Source of the DNA: Clostridium_B lapidicellarium
GTDB lineage: Bacteria; Bacillota; Clostridia; Clostridiales; Clostridiaceae
Reading direction: 5' to 3'
Assembly (NCBI RefSeq): GCF_041224415.1
Contig: NZ_JBGFFE010000001.1
Span: 248,001-312,000, forward strand
DNA: 64,000 nt
Both the position numbers and the translations under genes were made by a program. The notes below the pieces were generated by a model, which saw nothing but the letters and a program-made list of their open reading frames with translations, made no database searches and had not been told where the DNA came from. Shown in pieces: positions 51,980 through 61,111 of this stretch; within the stretch, counting starts at the first letter, position 1; each line of letters begins with the position of its first letter.

Positions 51980-52747
51980 CTATACTTTGCCCACTTCATT
52001 CACAAGTTTGTCCAAAGTTTCATCAATAGACTGTACAGCTTTTTGATCCGTTTCAAAACTTCTCATAGTCGTAAGTAAATCGGACATTGTATTTACTACA
52101 TTGACGTTGGATCGTTCTAGGCAATTCTGCCTTACCACCGCATTGTACTCCACAGGATTCGAGCCGCTGTATAAATTGTCGCCCACTTTGGTCAGGGCAT
52201 TGTAGTCGTTAAAATCCACAGTGTAAATCTTATATCTGGGAGTTCCATCTATACTTATATTCCCGTAGGGATCCGAGGTTATCTTTCCATTTCCCACATC
52301 TATAGCACCTACATTTCCCGTAGCTGCATCCCTGCCCATAACTTCATAGCCGGAATCATCTACAAGGGTTCCATTTATGTTTACATGAAAATGTCCGTCT
52401 CTAGTATAAAATTCATTTCCGTCAGGCCTTCTGACAGTGAAAAAACCTCTTCCATCTATTGCAAAATCCGTAGATACACCGGTAGATTGTACAGCACCTT
52501 CTGTAAACCCAGTTTGAACTGAATCCACTCCACTTCCCAGGCTTATGCCTCCTATGACGTTTCTCACATTTTTTCCTGCCACTACCTTGTCATAGTTCTG
52601 CAAAAGTACATCGTTAAACGGCTTTACTTCAAGAGTGTCCTCTTTAAATCCCACGGTATTTACATTGGCCAAATTATTTGTTATAACATCCTGTTTTGCT
52701 TCTTGAGTTATCATTCCGGATACTGCTGTATAAAAACTTCTGATCAT
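51980..52747 (-). CDS. flgF: Flagellar hook-basal body protein, FlgF-like
   Basis: 255 residues: MIRSFYTAVSGMITQEAKQDVITNNLANVNTVGFKE at the N-terminus and RSNVNVVNTMSDLLTTMRSFETDQKAVQSIDETLDKLVNEVG at the C-terminus. Together they form the coiled rod-domain pair typical of FlgF/FlgG. It starts 18 bp after the small membrane protein gene and precedes its paralogue by 13 bp. Confidence 0.88.
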   Translation of the reverse strand: MIRSFYTAVSGMITQEAKQDVITNNLANVNTVGFKEDTLEVKPFNDVLLQNYDKVVAGKNVRNVIGGISLGSGVDSVQTGFTEGAVQSTGVSTDFAIDGRGFFTVRRPDGNEFYTRDGHFHVNINGTLVDDSGYEVMGRDAATGNVGAIDVGNGKITSDPYGNISIDGTPRYKIYTVDFNDYNALTKVGDNLYSGSNPVEYNAVVRQNCLERSNVNVVNTMSDLLTTMRSFETDQKAVQSIDETLDKLVNEVGKV

Positions 52748-52765
52748 TTATTATCACCCCACCTA

Positions 52766-52975
52766 TTACTTAATTACCTTCATCTCGTCAGGATACTGCA
52801 TTCCAATGGATCTGGCCTTATCCTCTATCTGGCTCTTACTCATCTGGTACTGGATCTTTACTCCGCTCATGATAAATGTAGCCAATAAAATTCCTATTCC
52901 CACACCTATAAGCAGCTTTCTGTCACTGAGAAAATCAAAAATTTTCCTTATTTTATGTATAATTCTTTTATTAAT
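52766..52975 (-). CDS. Small single-pass membrane protein with probable ATT start
   Basis: An open frame of 69 codons between the DUF6115-like gene and flgF. Predicted product: basic N-terminus (NKRIIHKIRKIFDFLSDRK), membrane helix LLIGVGIGILLATFIM and a tail MSKSQIEDKARSIGMQYPDE. The tail resembles short clostridial proteins often annotated as MltG-like, in flagellar operons. No ATG, GTG or TTG lies in frame near the excellent GGGGGAGG site; ATT at 52975 is 4 nt after it. The next conventional start is GTG 52903, inside the helix. It overlaps the upstream gene by 28 bp. Confidence 0.6.
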   Translation of the reverse strand: MNKRIIHKIRKIFDFLSDRKLLIGVGIGILLATFIMSGVKIQYQMSKSQIEDKARSIGMQYPDEMKVIK

Positions 52976-53415
52976 AAAACCTCCCCCTTGCCTATACCAG
53001 TCTTTTTGGATATTTCATCTATTGACACATTTTTACCAAGTAAATTTTTCACTTCATCAACTTTAACATTGTTTACATCCTTTATATCGTTCTTTTCAGT
53101 CTCAGCTTCAGCCCCAGTTTTTTTACTCTCTGCACGTTTTGCGGTCCCAGTTTTTTTACTGCCGGAGCTGTCATACAATATCATCTTATCTGCACTGTTT
53201 TTATTTTCATCCTTTAAATTTTTAATCTCCTCCTGAAGTTCAAATACCGTTTCCGCAAATTCCTTTCTCATTTTGCCAATTTCTATCCTGTAATCTTCCA
53301 TCTTATCTTTTCTGGAATCCAGCTGTCCTTTAAAAGACTTTTTTTCCTTCAATACCGCATTCAAATTCAAAGCTATCAAAATTATCCCCACTGCAATCAA
53401 TGTAAATGGAATCAT
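52948..53415 (-). CDS. DUF6115-like membrane-anchored protein
   Basis: 155 residues: N-terminal membrane helix (about 2-20), coiled-coil region rich in Glu/Lys (30-75), low-complexity Lys/Thr/Ala linker (88-110), and a C-terminal helix-turn-helix-like segment VDEVKNLLGKNVSIDEISKKTGIGKGEVLLIKELYIK typical of DUF6115. Start at ATG 53415, 8 nt after AAAGGAAA. Function unknown; conserved just downstream of sigD in flagellar operons. Confidence 0.75.
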   Translation of the reverse strand: MIPFTLIAVGIILIALNLNAVLKEKKSFKGQLDSRKDKMEDYRIEIGKMRKEFAETVFELQEEIKNLKDENKNSADKMILYDSSGSKKTGTAKRAESKKTGAEAETEKNDIKDVNNVKVDEVKNLLGKNVSIDEISKKTGIGKGEVLLIKELYIK

Positions 53416-53440
53416 AAAAAATTTCCTTTCTATCAAGTTA

Positions 53441-54181
53441 TTAACTACGTATATATTTCAATTTTATCATAGCCTTCCTCAAATGCATGATAGCCCTGCT
53501 GTGGAGCTGGCACACACGGGACTCAGATACACTTAAAATATGGCCTATTTCCTTCAGTGTCATTCCCTCATAATAATACAAAGTGAGAACCAGGTTGTCT
53601 TTCTTATTTAGAAGTTCCAAAGCTCTGGTCAAATACTCCAGTTTTTCCTTCTCTTCCAGATCTCTTTCAGGGCTTGGACTTTTAGGATCCTCTATAGTCC
53701 CCATGAGAGGTATATCATCTTCTTCTGAAAATATCAAATCCTCCAGAGACACTATGGATATATAATTTATATAATTTTCAATCTGTGTCATTTCCTCCAG
53801 GGAAACATTGAGCCTATCAGCTATCTCAACACTTTTGGGTTCCCTTCCCAGTTCTTTTTGAAGAGACTCCACCGCACTATTATATCTGTTGAGTTTATCC
53901 ATTGAGCCCTTGGAAATGGGACTGTTTCTCCTCAATTCATCTATCATGGATCCCTTTATCCTTATAGACGCATAAGTTGAAAACTTCATGCCCCTGCTTT
54001 TATCGAATTTATTTATTGCATCCATCAATCCCAGCATTCCATAGCTGACTAAATCCTCATATTCTATATATTTGGTCTTTCCAATTATAACTCTAGCAGC
54101 AATGTACTTTACCAGAGGAAGATATTTTTTCACCAGCTCTTCTTTCATATCTTTTACATCCAACTTATTTGCCAAACCCAT
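53441..54181 (-). CDS. sigD: Flagellar/motility RNA polymerase sigma factor (FliA/WhiG/SigD)
   Basis: 246 residues with region 2 (LVKYIAARVIIGKTKYIEYEDLVSYGMLGLMDAINKFDKSRGMKFSTYASIRIKGSMIDELRR in parts), region 3 with FliA-type PISKGSMDKL, and region 4 LVLTLYYYEGMTLKEIGHILSVSESRVCQLHSRAIMHLRK. It directs transcription of late flagellar and chemotaxis genes. It starts 2 bp from the PilZ gene stop, so translation is coupled. Confidence 0.95.
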   Translation of the reverse strand: MGLANKLDVKDMKEELVKKYLPLVKYIAARVIIGKTKYIEYEDLVSYGMLGLMDAINKFDKSRGMKFSTYASIRIKGSMIDELRRNSPISKGSMDKLNRYNSAVESLQKELGREPKSVEIADRLNVSLEEMTQIENYINYISIVSLEDLIFSEEDDIPLMGTIEDPKSPSPERDLEEKEKLEYLTRALELLNKKDNLVLTLYYYEGMTLKEIGHILSVSESRVCQLHSRAIMHLRKAMIKLKYIRS

Positions 54182-54183
54182 GT

Positions 54184-54855
54184 TTAATCCTCCTTTGCTC
54201 CTTTTCTTATATGTTCACGCATCACCTGGAACAATACCCTTATGATTCTCTCCCTGTTTACCTTGTCCAAATCTACAAAAGACAGTCCAATTACCAATTT
54301 GGATTTGTTTTTGTTTCTGTCAATTCTGACTATCTCTCCCCTTACAGTCAAGCTGTCATCCTTCATGGGAATAGTAACCATAATGATGTCACCAATCTTC
54401 AATTTATATTTCAACCTGCCGTCGGCGGCTATTTTCATTCCACCGCCGCTCATATCCAGGGAACAGGCTTTGAACACCTCCACCTGATTGTCCAAATTGT
54501 GAAGATCCCCTGCTGCAGGTACCACAGCACATAATACATTTAAAAATACTGGAACTCTTACAAAATTCCTTCTCTGAATAATTTCTATCTCCTCGGGTCT
54601 TTTTATCATTATTATAAATATTTTTTCTATTCTGCGTCCTATGACTATTGTATGGAAACCATATATGTTTTTTCCGGAATAATATATTGCATCTATTTTA
54701 TCTCCCTTTTTTAGAGCTACATACTTATGATTGTTTACCGGTATGCTTATACCTATATAATCATCTGAAAGGTCCTGGATATTGCTTTTATAGATTTGAC
54801 CGCCTATTTCTATTTCAATCCTGTCGTTTACAGCAAACTCGACATTACACTTCAC
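54184..54855 (-). CDS. YcgR-like PilZ domain protein (c-di-GMP flagellar brake)
   Basis: 223 residues: N-terminal YcgR domain (1-95) and C-terminal PilZ domain (about 95-215). The c-di-GMP site is intact: RRNFVRVPV (RxxxR) and SLDMSGGGMKIAADG (DxSxxG). Proteins of this type slow the flagellar motor when c-di-GMP is high. It lies between flhG and sigD. Confidence 0.9.
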   Translation of the reverse strand: MKCNVEFAVNDRIEIEIGGQIYKSNIQDLSDDYIGISIPVNNHKYVALKKGDKIDAIYYSGKNIYGFHTIVIGRRIEKIFIIMIKRPEEIEIIQRRNFVRVPVFLNVLCAVVPAAGDLHNLDNQVEVFKACSLDMSGGGMKIAADGRLKYKLKIGDIIMVTIPMKDDSLTVRGEIVRIDRNKNKSKLVIGLSFVDLDKVNRERIIRVLFQVMREHIRKGAKED

Positions 54856-54869
54856 TTTATCCCTCCTTT

Positions 54870-55748
54870 CTAAGAAAAAACATCAAAAATCTTTTTGAAT
54901 AAATTCTGGATACCATTTTCACCATTATCCGTTTTAACTCCGTTCAGCTTATTTGCTATAAAATTCACTTCTCTGGAAATTCTCGAGCTGGGGTAGCTTA
55001 TTAAAAAAGGCGTCTGTTCTCTCACTGCCCTCACGAGCTTTTTGTCCTCCGACATGCTTCCCAGATATTCAACATCAATGCTCAAAAATTTATTTACCAC
55101 ACCGCTGAATTTATTGAAAGTCTTCCTTCCCTCTTCAATGCTCATGACTTTATTTACAACGATTTTCACTGAATTTTTCAGTTTCAGGCAATTTATAGCT
55201 TTAACCAGGCTGTAGGCATCCGTGAGAGATGTAGGCTCCGGTGTAGTAATTACAATAACTTCACTGCAGCAAGCTATAAACCCCAGCACATTCTTATTTA
55301 TGCCGGCCCCTGTATCCAACAATATATAATCCAAATCACCCAGAAGAGATAATTTCTCTATAAAATTTTCTCTCTGTGATTTAGTTATCTCATCAATCTT
55401 TGATATTCCCGTCCCTCCTGGAAGTAATTTCACTCCAAAAGGTCCTGTTACAAGAATTTCATCTATCTTTTTATTTCCGGAAATTACATCGTGTATGCTG
55501 TACTTCGGCAAAAATCCCATAAGCACATGGTCGTTCCCCATTCCCATGTCAGTATCCAATATAAGAACTTTTTTTTTCATCTTCTGCAGTGCTATAGCGG
55601 TATTCACCACAAAATTACTTTTCCCGGCTCCACCTTTTCCCGAAGTAACTGTTATCACCCTGGGGCCTGCAGTACGCTTGACCCTTCTTTTTTTGATTTT
55701 ATTGTCTATTGAAGCCAATTTTCTCAATTCATCTGCCTGGTCTAGCAT
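54870..55748 (-). CDS. flhG: Flagellum site-determining protein FlhG (MinD/ParA family)
   Basis: 292 residues. Deviant Walker A TVTSGKGGAGKSNFVVNTAI, Walker B LILDTDMGMGNDHVLMG, and an N-terminal MLDQADELRKLAS segment that activates FlhF GTPase. FlhG limits flagellar number and position. It overlaps the flhF stop by 7 bp. Confidence 0.94.
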   Translation of the reverse strand: MLDQADELRKLASIDNKIKKRRVKRTAGPRVITVTSGKGGAGKSNFVVNTAIALQKMKKKVLILDTDMGMGNDHVLMGFLPKYSIHDVISGNKKIDEILVTGPFGVKLLPGGTGISKIDEITKSQRENFIEKLSLLGDLDYILLDTGAGINKNVLGFIACCSEVIVITTPEPTSLTDAYSLVKAINCLKLKNSVKIVVNKVMSIEEGRKTFNKFSGVVNKFLSIDVEYLGSMSEDKKLVRAVREQTPFLISYPSSRISREVNFIANKLNGVKTDNGENGIQNLFKKIFDVFS

Positions 55749-56884
55749 ATGATATCCTCTCCCAATACCAGCTTCGCAAGCTCTTCCGAACTCATGGACT
55801 TTATATCCTCAGGTACATTCTGCCCTGTGGTTACAAAGCTTATAGGTTTTTTGGCCGCCTGCAGAATATTCAATACGGAACCGTAGGTACAGGTTTCATC
55901 CAGCTTTGTAATTATCACATCACTGTAATTCAGCTGCTTATAGCCTTCCACTATGGCATCTATATCCTTATTTTTTGTAGTACAGCTTATCACCAGATGT
56001 ATATTATCCGTCCTGACTTTGTCTATAAATGCCCTCAACTCCGATATCTGCATTTTGTTCTTGCTGTTTCTTCCCGTAGTATCTATTAAAATAGTGTCGC
56101 AGCTGTCCATTTCCCTGAGGGTCTTTTCCATATCCTTCATGGTGAATACAACCTTGAAAGGTATGTTCATTATATCCGCATAAGTTCTAAGCTGCTCCAC
56201 CGCCCCTATCCTGTATGTATCTATAGTTATAAGTCCGATTTTTCTCTTTTCTACAAGGGCCATCCTCCCGGCAAGTTTGGCAATGGTAGTAGTCTTTCCC
56301 ACACCGGTAGGACCTATCAGCACTACTGCATGGGAAAGCTTTCTATTATCCACTTTTACCATATTTTGCACTACTTCTTTTAATTTTTCTTCGTCTTTTC
56401 TATCGTCTTCCATGATATTTATATTGCCCAATATTTTTTTTATAACTTTTTCATTTAAATCGCTGTTTTCAAGTTTTACCTGGAGCTCGCTTTTCCCGAC
56501 ATTTACACAGGGATTGTTCATCATTTTAGTAAGCATGCCCTTCATCTGCTGTACTTCTTTTATCAGTTCATCGTTATTTTTATTCACCAGGCTGCTCTCA
56601 TAAGCTCCTCCCACCGCATCTTTTTTCTTATCCTCCTGCTGGTTATTTTTTAACCCATTATCTACTATTTTCTTCAATGTTCTAACACCGTAATTCATAT
56701 TTTCTTCTCTTTTTTTGTTGTCAACAGCAGCAGTGACCTCAAGTATTTTCTTGGAGAAAAACCCCACTATGCCTTTTTTTCTCACTTTTCTCTGGCTTAT
56801 GATAACAGCTTCGCTGCCCAGTTCATATTTGATCCTGGTAATAGCTTCATTCATATTGTTAGCCCTGTACTTTTTAATAACCAT
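55742..56884 (-). CDS. flhF: Flagellar biosynthesis GTPase FlhF (SRP-type)
   Basis: 380 residues: a basic N-terminal domain MVIKKYRANNMNEAITRIKYELGSEAVIISQRKVRKKG, linker, and an SRP-type GTPase with VVLIGPTGVGKTTTIAKLAG (P loop), IGLITIDTYRIGAVEQLRTYA, TILIDTTGRNSKN and ITKLDETCTYGS. FlhF targets basal-body assembly to membrane sites. The start overlaps the flhA stop by one base. Confidence 0.95.
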   Translation of the reverse strand: MVIKKYRANNMNEAITRIKYELGSEAVIISQRKVRKKGIVGFFSKKILEVTAAVDNKKREENMNYGVRTLKKIVDNGLKNNQQEDKKKDAVGGAYESSLVNKNNDELIKEVQQMKGMLTKMMNNPCVNVGKSELQVKLENSDLNEKVIKKILGNINIMEDDRKDEEKLKEVVQNMVKVDNRKLSHAVVLIGPTGVGKTTTIAKLAGRMALVEKRKIGLITIDTYRIGAVEQLRTYADIMNIPFKVVFTMKDMEKTLREMDSCDTILIDTTGRNSKNKMQISELRAFIDKVRTDNIHLVISCTTKNKDIDAIVEGYKQLNYSDVIITKLDETCTYGSVLNILQAAKKPISFVTTGQNVPEDIKSMSSEELAKLVLGEDIIC

Positions 56885-58950
56885 TATATTGAAACCACCC
56901 CTTCAGTTTTTATCTGCACATCATTTGGTATCTCATTTAACGACAGCACATTTACTGAGGGAAATACCATCTCAATCAGCCTTCTAAAAGGTGCCCTTAT
57001 CTTTGGTGAAACCAAAACTACAGGCTGATTTTCATAAAAATAAACTGAATCCAGCATCTTCCTGAGGGATTTAAATATTTTGCCCGTAGTATCCGGATCT
57101 ATGGCCGGGAAAGATCCCTGCATTGATTTTTGAATATTATCCCCTATTAATTTTTCCAAATTCTTAGACAATGTAATAACAGTGATTGTTCCATTTTCAT
57201 CTATAAACGAGTTGCAAATGCTCCTGCCCAGGGCAAATCTCACATACTCTGTCAAAAGTTCTATATCTTTTGTATTTCTCGAATTGTCCGCAAGGGATTC
57301 CAGAATAGTTACCATGTCCTTTATAGGCACCCTCTCCCTCAAAAGGTTCTGAAGCACTTTTTGGACTTCGCCTATGGTGAGCAAATCCGGGACAAGTTCC
57401 TCAACTACTGTAGGATATTTTTCCTTGACTGAATCCAATATGAGCTTGACTTCCTGCCTTCCCATAAGTTCATAGGAATGATTCTTAATGGTCTCTGTAA
57501 GGTGTGTAATCAAAACTGTTGTAGGATCCACCACCGTCAGGCCCTTTATCTCGGCCTCTTCTCTTTGATCCCTGTTTATCCAGATAGCCGGGAGTCCAAA
57601 AGAAGGTTCCTTGGTGCTTATACCCTGGATGTCAATTTTAGAACCAGCCGGATTCATGCACAGCAGCATATTGGGCATGAGCTCGCCTTTTGCAACTATG
57701 GTTCCCCTTATCTTTATTACATAATCGTTGGTTTTAAGCTGCAGGTTGTCTCTGATTCTAATTGGCTGTACCACTATACCCATTTCAATGGCACACTGTC
57801 TTCTCACCGAAGTTATCCTCTGGAGAAGATCTCCTCCCGAACTCTCATCTGCGAGGGGTATCAGCCCGTAGCCTATTTCTATTTCCATAGGCTCCACCGA
57901 TATGAGATTCATGACATTTTCAGGCTCTTTATTTTCCACTTTGGCCGCTTTTTGATTCTGCACCGCCGCCTTGCTGGCACTTTGTTCAACTTCATCCTTG
58001 TGCAGCAGGTAGGAAGCTATGATGCAGGCTGCCGCAAGTATCAAAAATGCCAGGTGCGGAAGTCCGGGTATTATAGCCAGAAACAGCAGAACCGCACCAG
58101 CTATGGCTATTACCTTGGGAAATCCGAGCAGCTGTTTGACAGCCAGAGTTCCAAAGTCCTCGTCACTTTCAGAACGGGTTACAAGTATGCCGGAGGCTGT
58201 TGAAATAAGAAGTGCCGGAATCTGAGACACAAGACCGTCTCCTATGGTAAGTTTCGTATAAGTCTGGGCAGCCTGGGAAATATCCATTCCCTTGATGACT
58301 ATACCCGTAATTATCCCTGCTATTATATTTATCATTACAATTACCAGGGCGGCTATGGCATCTCCCTTGACAAACTTGGAAGCTCCATCCATGGCACCGT
58401 AAAAATCCGCTTCTCTCTGAAGCTTTGACCTCTTTACCCTCGCCCCTTTCTCGTCTATCAGCCCCGAATTCAAATCCGCATCAATACTCATCTGCTTTCC
58501 AGGCATTGCATCCAGTGTGAACCTTGCTGACACTTCTGCAACCCTGTTGGCACCATTGGTTATTACAATAAATTGTATGATGATGATTATCAAAAATATT
58601 ATTATTCCAACCAGATAACTTCCGCCAACTACGAATTCCCCGAAAGAATCTATGACTTCCCCTGCATAGGCATCTCTGAGTATCAGCCTTACAGAAGAAA
58701 TATTCAATGCCAGCCTGAAGAGCGTAGTTACAAGGAGCAGTGTCGGGAACACCGAAAATTGCAATACCTCCGTAGTGAACATGGTTAAAAGTATTATAAT
58801 TATGGACAGTGCTATATTAAAGGCAATAAGTATATCCAGTAATTTTGCCGGAAGTGGAATTATGATCATAAATACTATCATTACCACCATAAGTGCCATA
58901 AGTACACCTGCGTTATCTTTTAACTTAAATCTGCTTCTGCTTCTTTCCAA
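56884..58950 (-). CDS. flhA: Flagellar export gate protein FlhA
   Basis: 688 residues: eight membrane helices in the first 330 residues including the FHIPEP-like signature loop (RVAEVSARFTLDAMPGKQMSIDADLNSG), then a cytoplasmic ring domain (about 345-688) with GYGLIPLADESSGGDLLQRI. FlhA is the export gate component for late substrates. It starts 4 bp after the fliR-flhB stop. Confidence 0.96.
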   Translation of the reverse strand: MERSRSRFKLKDNAGVLMALMVVMIVFMIIIPLPAKLLDILIAFNIALSIIIILLTMFTTEVLQFSVFPTLLLVTTLFRLALNISSVRLILRDAYAGEVIDSFGEFVVGGSYLVGIIIFLIIIIIQFIVITNGANRVAEVSARFTLDAMPGKQMSIDADLNSGLIDEKGARVKRSKLQREADFYGAMDGASKFVKGDAIAALVIVMINIIAGIITGIVIKGMDISQAAQTYTKLTIGDGLVSQIPALLISTASGILVTRSESDEDFGTLAVKQLLGFPKVIAIAGAVLLFLAIIPGLPHLAFLILAAACIIASYLLHKDEVEQSASKAAVQNQKAAKVENKEPENVMNLISVEPMEIEIGYGLIPLADESSGGDLLQRITSVRRQCAIEMGIVVQPIRIRDNLQLKTNDYVIKIRGTIVAKGELMPNMLLCMNPAGSKIDIQGISTKEPSFGLPAIWINRDQREEAEIKGLTVVDPTTVLITHLTETIKNHSYELMGRQEVKLILDSVKEKYPTVVEELVPDLLTIGEVQKVLQNLLRERVPIKDMVTILESLADNSRNTKDIELLTEYVRFALGRSICNSFIDENGTITVITLSKNLEKLIGDNIQKSMQGSFPAIDPDTTGKIFKSLRKMLDSVYFYENQPVVLVSPKIRAPFRRLIEMVFPSVNVLSLNEIPNDVQIKTEGVVSI

Positions 58951-58954
58951 AATA

Positions 58955-60778
58955 TCACCTCATCTTGTAAACCAGTGCCAATATCTCCGCTACCGCCTGG
59001 TACATTTCTACAGGAATTTCCCTGCCAATATCCACCTCGTCGTATATAAGTCTTGCAAGAGGTTTATTTTCAATTATAGGTACATCATTTTCTACAGCTT
59101 TTTTCTTTATTCTAAAGGCAACTGCATCCAGCCCCTTTGCCACCACCAGCGGTGCATCATTTTCACCATCTTCATACTTTAGAGCTACAGCTACATGGGT
59201 GGGGTTGGTAACCACGACCGTAGCTTTAGGTACTTCCTGCATCATTCTCCTCATGCCTATTTCCCTCTGTTTTTGCTTTATCTTGCTTTTAATCTGCGGA
59301 TCTCCTTCATCCTGCTTGTACTCTTCCTTTACCTCTTCTCTTGACATCTTGAGATCCTTGTTGTACTGAAAGTTTTGAAATATGTAATCTATAATAGCTA
59401 TGGCAATCATTATCACAGTTATCCTAAAAAATATGTCTACAGTGAGCTTGGACAGGGCCTTGGCTACACCTTCAAAGTTCAAACTGCTCAGCGTCATTAT
59501 GTATGCATAATTGTCCTTTATAAATTTATATCCCACAATTCCGACTATGGCGATTACCAATGTGTCCTTAAACAGTTCCATCACGGCCCTTGCGGAAAAC
59601 ATTCTTTTAAAGCCGTTTATAGGGTTCAGCTTGGAAAGATCCGGCTTCAGCGGCTGCATCGATACGACTCCGCGGGTCTGGAGCAGATTTGCTATAACTC
59701 CCATAACCAATATTGGGACAGCTATGGGCAAAAACATAAGTCCAAGTCTCCATACGGTTATAAAGGCTATTCCCCGGAGAGTCTTATAATTTAAAGAAGT
59801 TAAAAGATAGCTGTTCAAAAATGCCGCCATGGTACTCTTGGCCTGGGAACCTATATATCCTCCCAGGAACAATATGACTACCGTAGAAGCCAGGAGAGTA
59901 AGTGCCAAAGTAACTTCCTTGCTTTTTGCAACCTGTCCCTTTTTCCGGGCGTCACTCTTTTTCCTGGGAGTGGCTTCCTCAGTTTTGTCATCCGAAGCAA
60001 ATACTATAAGCAGAGGCAGGGTATGATAAAACCCCCTTATGGAATCCGGTATGGCATAAAAAGCTTTCTCCATAAGCTGTAGAAATATGGGAAGTGCAAC
60101 ACAAAAAGAAGCCATGCCCACCAGTATCTGTATTGGAAGTCCCAGTATCATTATATTGAGCTGCGGCACAGTCCTTGCTATGAGGGCCATGGTCAAATTT
60201 ACCACAAGCATTATGATAAGTATGGGAACTGCTATTTTCACCGCTATGGAAAAGTATGTAATAAAAGCTTTTATTATGAGGGTAATTGAACCCTGGGAAA
60301 GCATAAAGCTCCCAAGTTTTATAGTATCAAAACTTCCAATAAGCGATTTTATAAGCATGTGATGTCCATCTACTGCCAGAAAAACCACCATGCTGAACCA
60401 GTACATAAGACGTTCCAAAAGAGTGGATGTACTTTCCGAATTGGGATCAAACATGCTCATGAGGGAAAGTCCTACCTGCAGATCCATATAGCTTCCTGCA
60501 ATCCTGAAAGCCGTAAAACACAAACTCACCAAAAAACCCAGGGTAAGGCCTGCCGCAGCTTCATTCACACAGTTATACACAAACGGAATAGTGCTGTCTA
60601 TATTGTTCACTGCAGAATAGTCTATGCCCGGTAAAAGTATATATGCCATAACCAGTGCCAGTCCCACTTTGACTATATTGGGAGTGCCATTTGGGAAAAA
60701 TATGGGAACCATCATAAAAAAGCAAAACATTCTAATACTAACAAGTATCAAAGCTGTAAAATACAGTGTGTTTATCAA
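58955..60778 (-). CDS. Fused flagellar export gate protein FliR-FlhB
   Basis: 607 residues. Residues 1-260 are FliR, with about six membrane helices; at about residue 261 the sequence continues as FlhB (SDDKTEEATPRKKSDARKKGQVAKSKE), with four helices and a cytoplasmic domain containing the autocleavage motif NPTH at 525-528. FlhB controls the switch of export specificity and FliR completes the FliPQR pore. The FliR-FlhB fusion is known in clostridia. There is no internal stop or frameshift. Confidence 0.95.
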   Translation of the reverse strand: MINTLYFTALILVSIRMFCFFMMVPIFFPNGTPNIVKVGLALVMAYILLPGIDYSAVNNIDSTIPFVYNCVNEAAAGLTLGFLVSLCFTAFRIAGSYMDLQVGLSLMSMFDPNSESTSTLLERLMYWFSMVVFLAVDGHHMLIKSLIGSFDTIKLGSFMLSQGSITLIIKAFITYFSIAVKIAVPILIIMLVVNLTMALIARTVPQLNIMILGLPIQILVGMASFCVALPIFLQLMEKAFYAIPDSIRGFYHTLPLLIVFASDDKTEEATPRKKSDARKKGQVAKSKEVTLALTLLASTVVILFLGGYIGSQAKSTMAAFLNSYLLTSLNYKTLRGIAFITVWRLGLMFLPIAVPILVMGVIANLLQTRGVVSMQPLKPDLSKLNPINGFKRMFSARAVMELFKDTLVIAIVGIVGYKFIKDNYAYIMTLSSLNFEGVAKALSKLTVDIFFRITVIMIAIAIIDYIFQNFQYNKDLKMSREEVKEEYKQDEGDPQIKSKIKQKQREIGMRRMMQEVPKATVVVTNPTHVAVALKYEDGENDAPLVVAKGLDAVAFRIKKKAVENDVPIIENKPLARLIYDEVDIGREIPVEMYQAVAEILALVYKMR

Positions 60779-60830
60779 ACCAATCCTCCCCGTAACTGCT
60801 TAACTTCAAATTATAATGCCGCTGACAAAT

Positions 60831-61100
60831 CTACTGGGTTATATGTGCTATATATGTAAAAATCCTTTGAGTAAAACCAACCATCATATTCAGCATCCAT
60901 GCACCGGTAAAAAGCCCGACCACAGCAATAGCAATAAGCTTGGGCACAAAAGTAAGTGTCTGCTCCTGTATCTGTGTGGTCGCCTGAAATATACTTATTA
61001 TAAGACCCACCAACACTGAAACTATCAGTATTGGAGCTGAAATCAAAAGTCCTGTCTGTATAGCATCTTTTATAACCCCTACTACCATATTTTCACTCAT
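60831..61100 (-). CDS. fliQ: Flagellar export protein FliQ
   Basis: 89 residues with two membrane helices: MSENMVVGVIKDAIQTGLLISAPILIVSVLVGLIISIFQATTQIQEQTLTFVPKLIAIAV in pieces across residues 1-60, which is typical of FliQ. It forms part of the FliPQR export pore. It lies 11 bp after fliP. Confidence 0.96.
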   Translation of the reverse strand: MSENMVVGVIKDAIQTGLLISAPILIVSVLVGLIISIFQATTQIQEQTLTFVPKLIAIAVVGLFTGAWMLNMMVGFTQRIFTYIAHITQ

Positions 61101-61111
61101 TTAAATTCACC

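Noticed and set aside
57478..58203. A 241-codon open frame on the plus strand opposite flhA
   Set aside because: It lies wholly inside flhA, has no ribosome binding site and a composition (Tyr, His, Arg, Ser) typical of an antisense shadow; flhA is supported by strong motifs.
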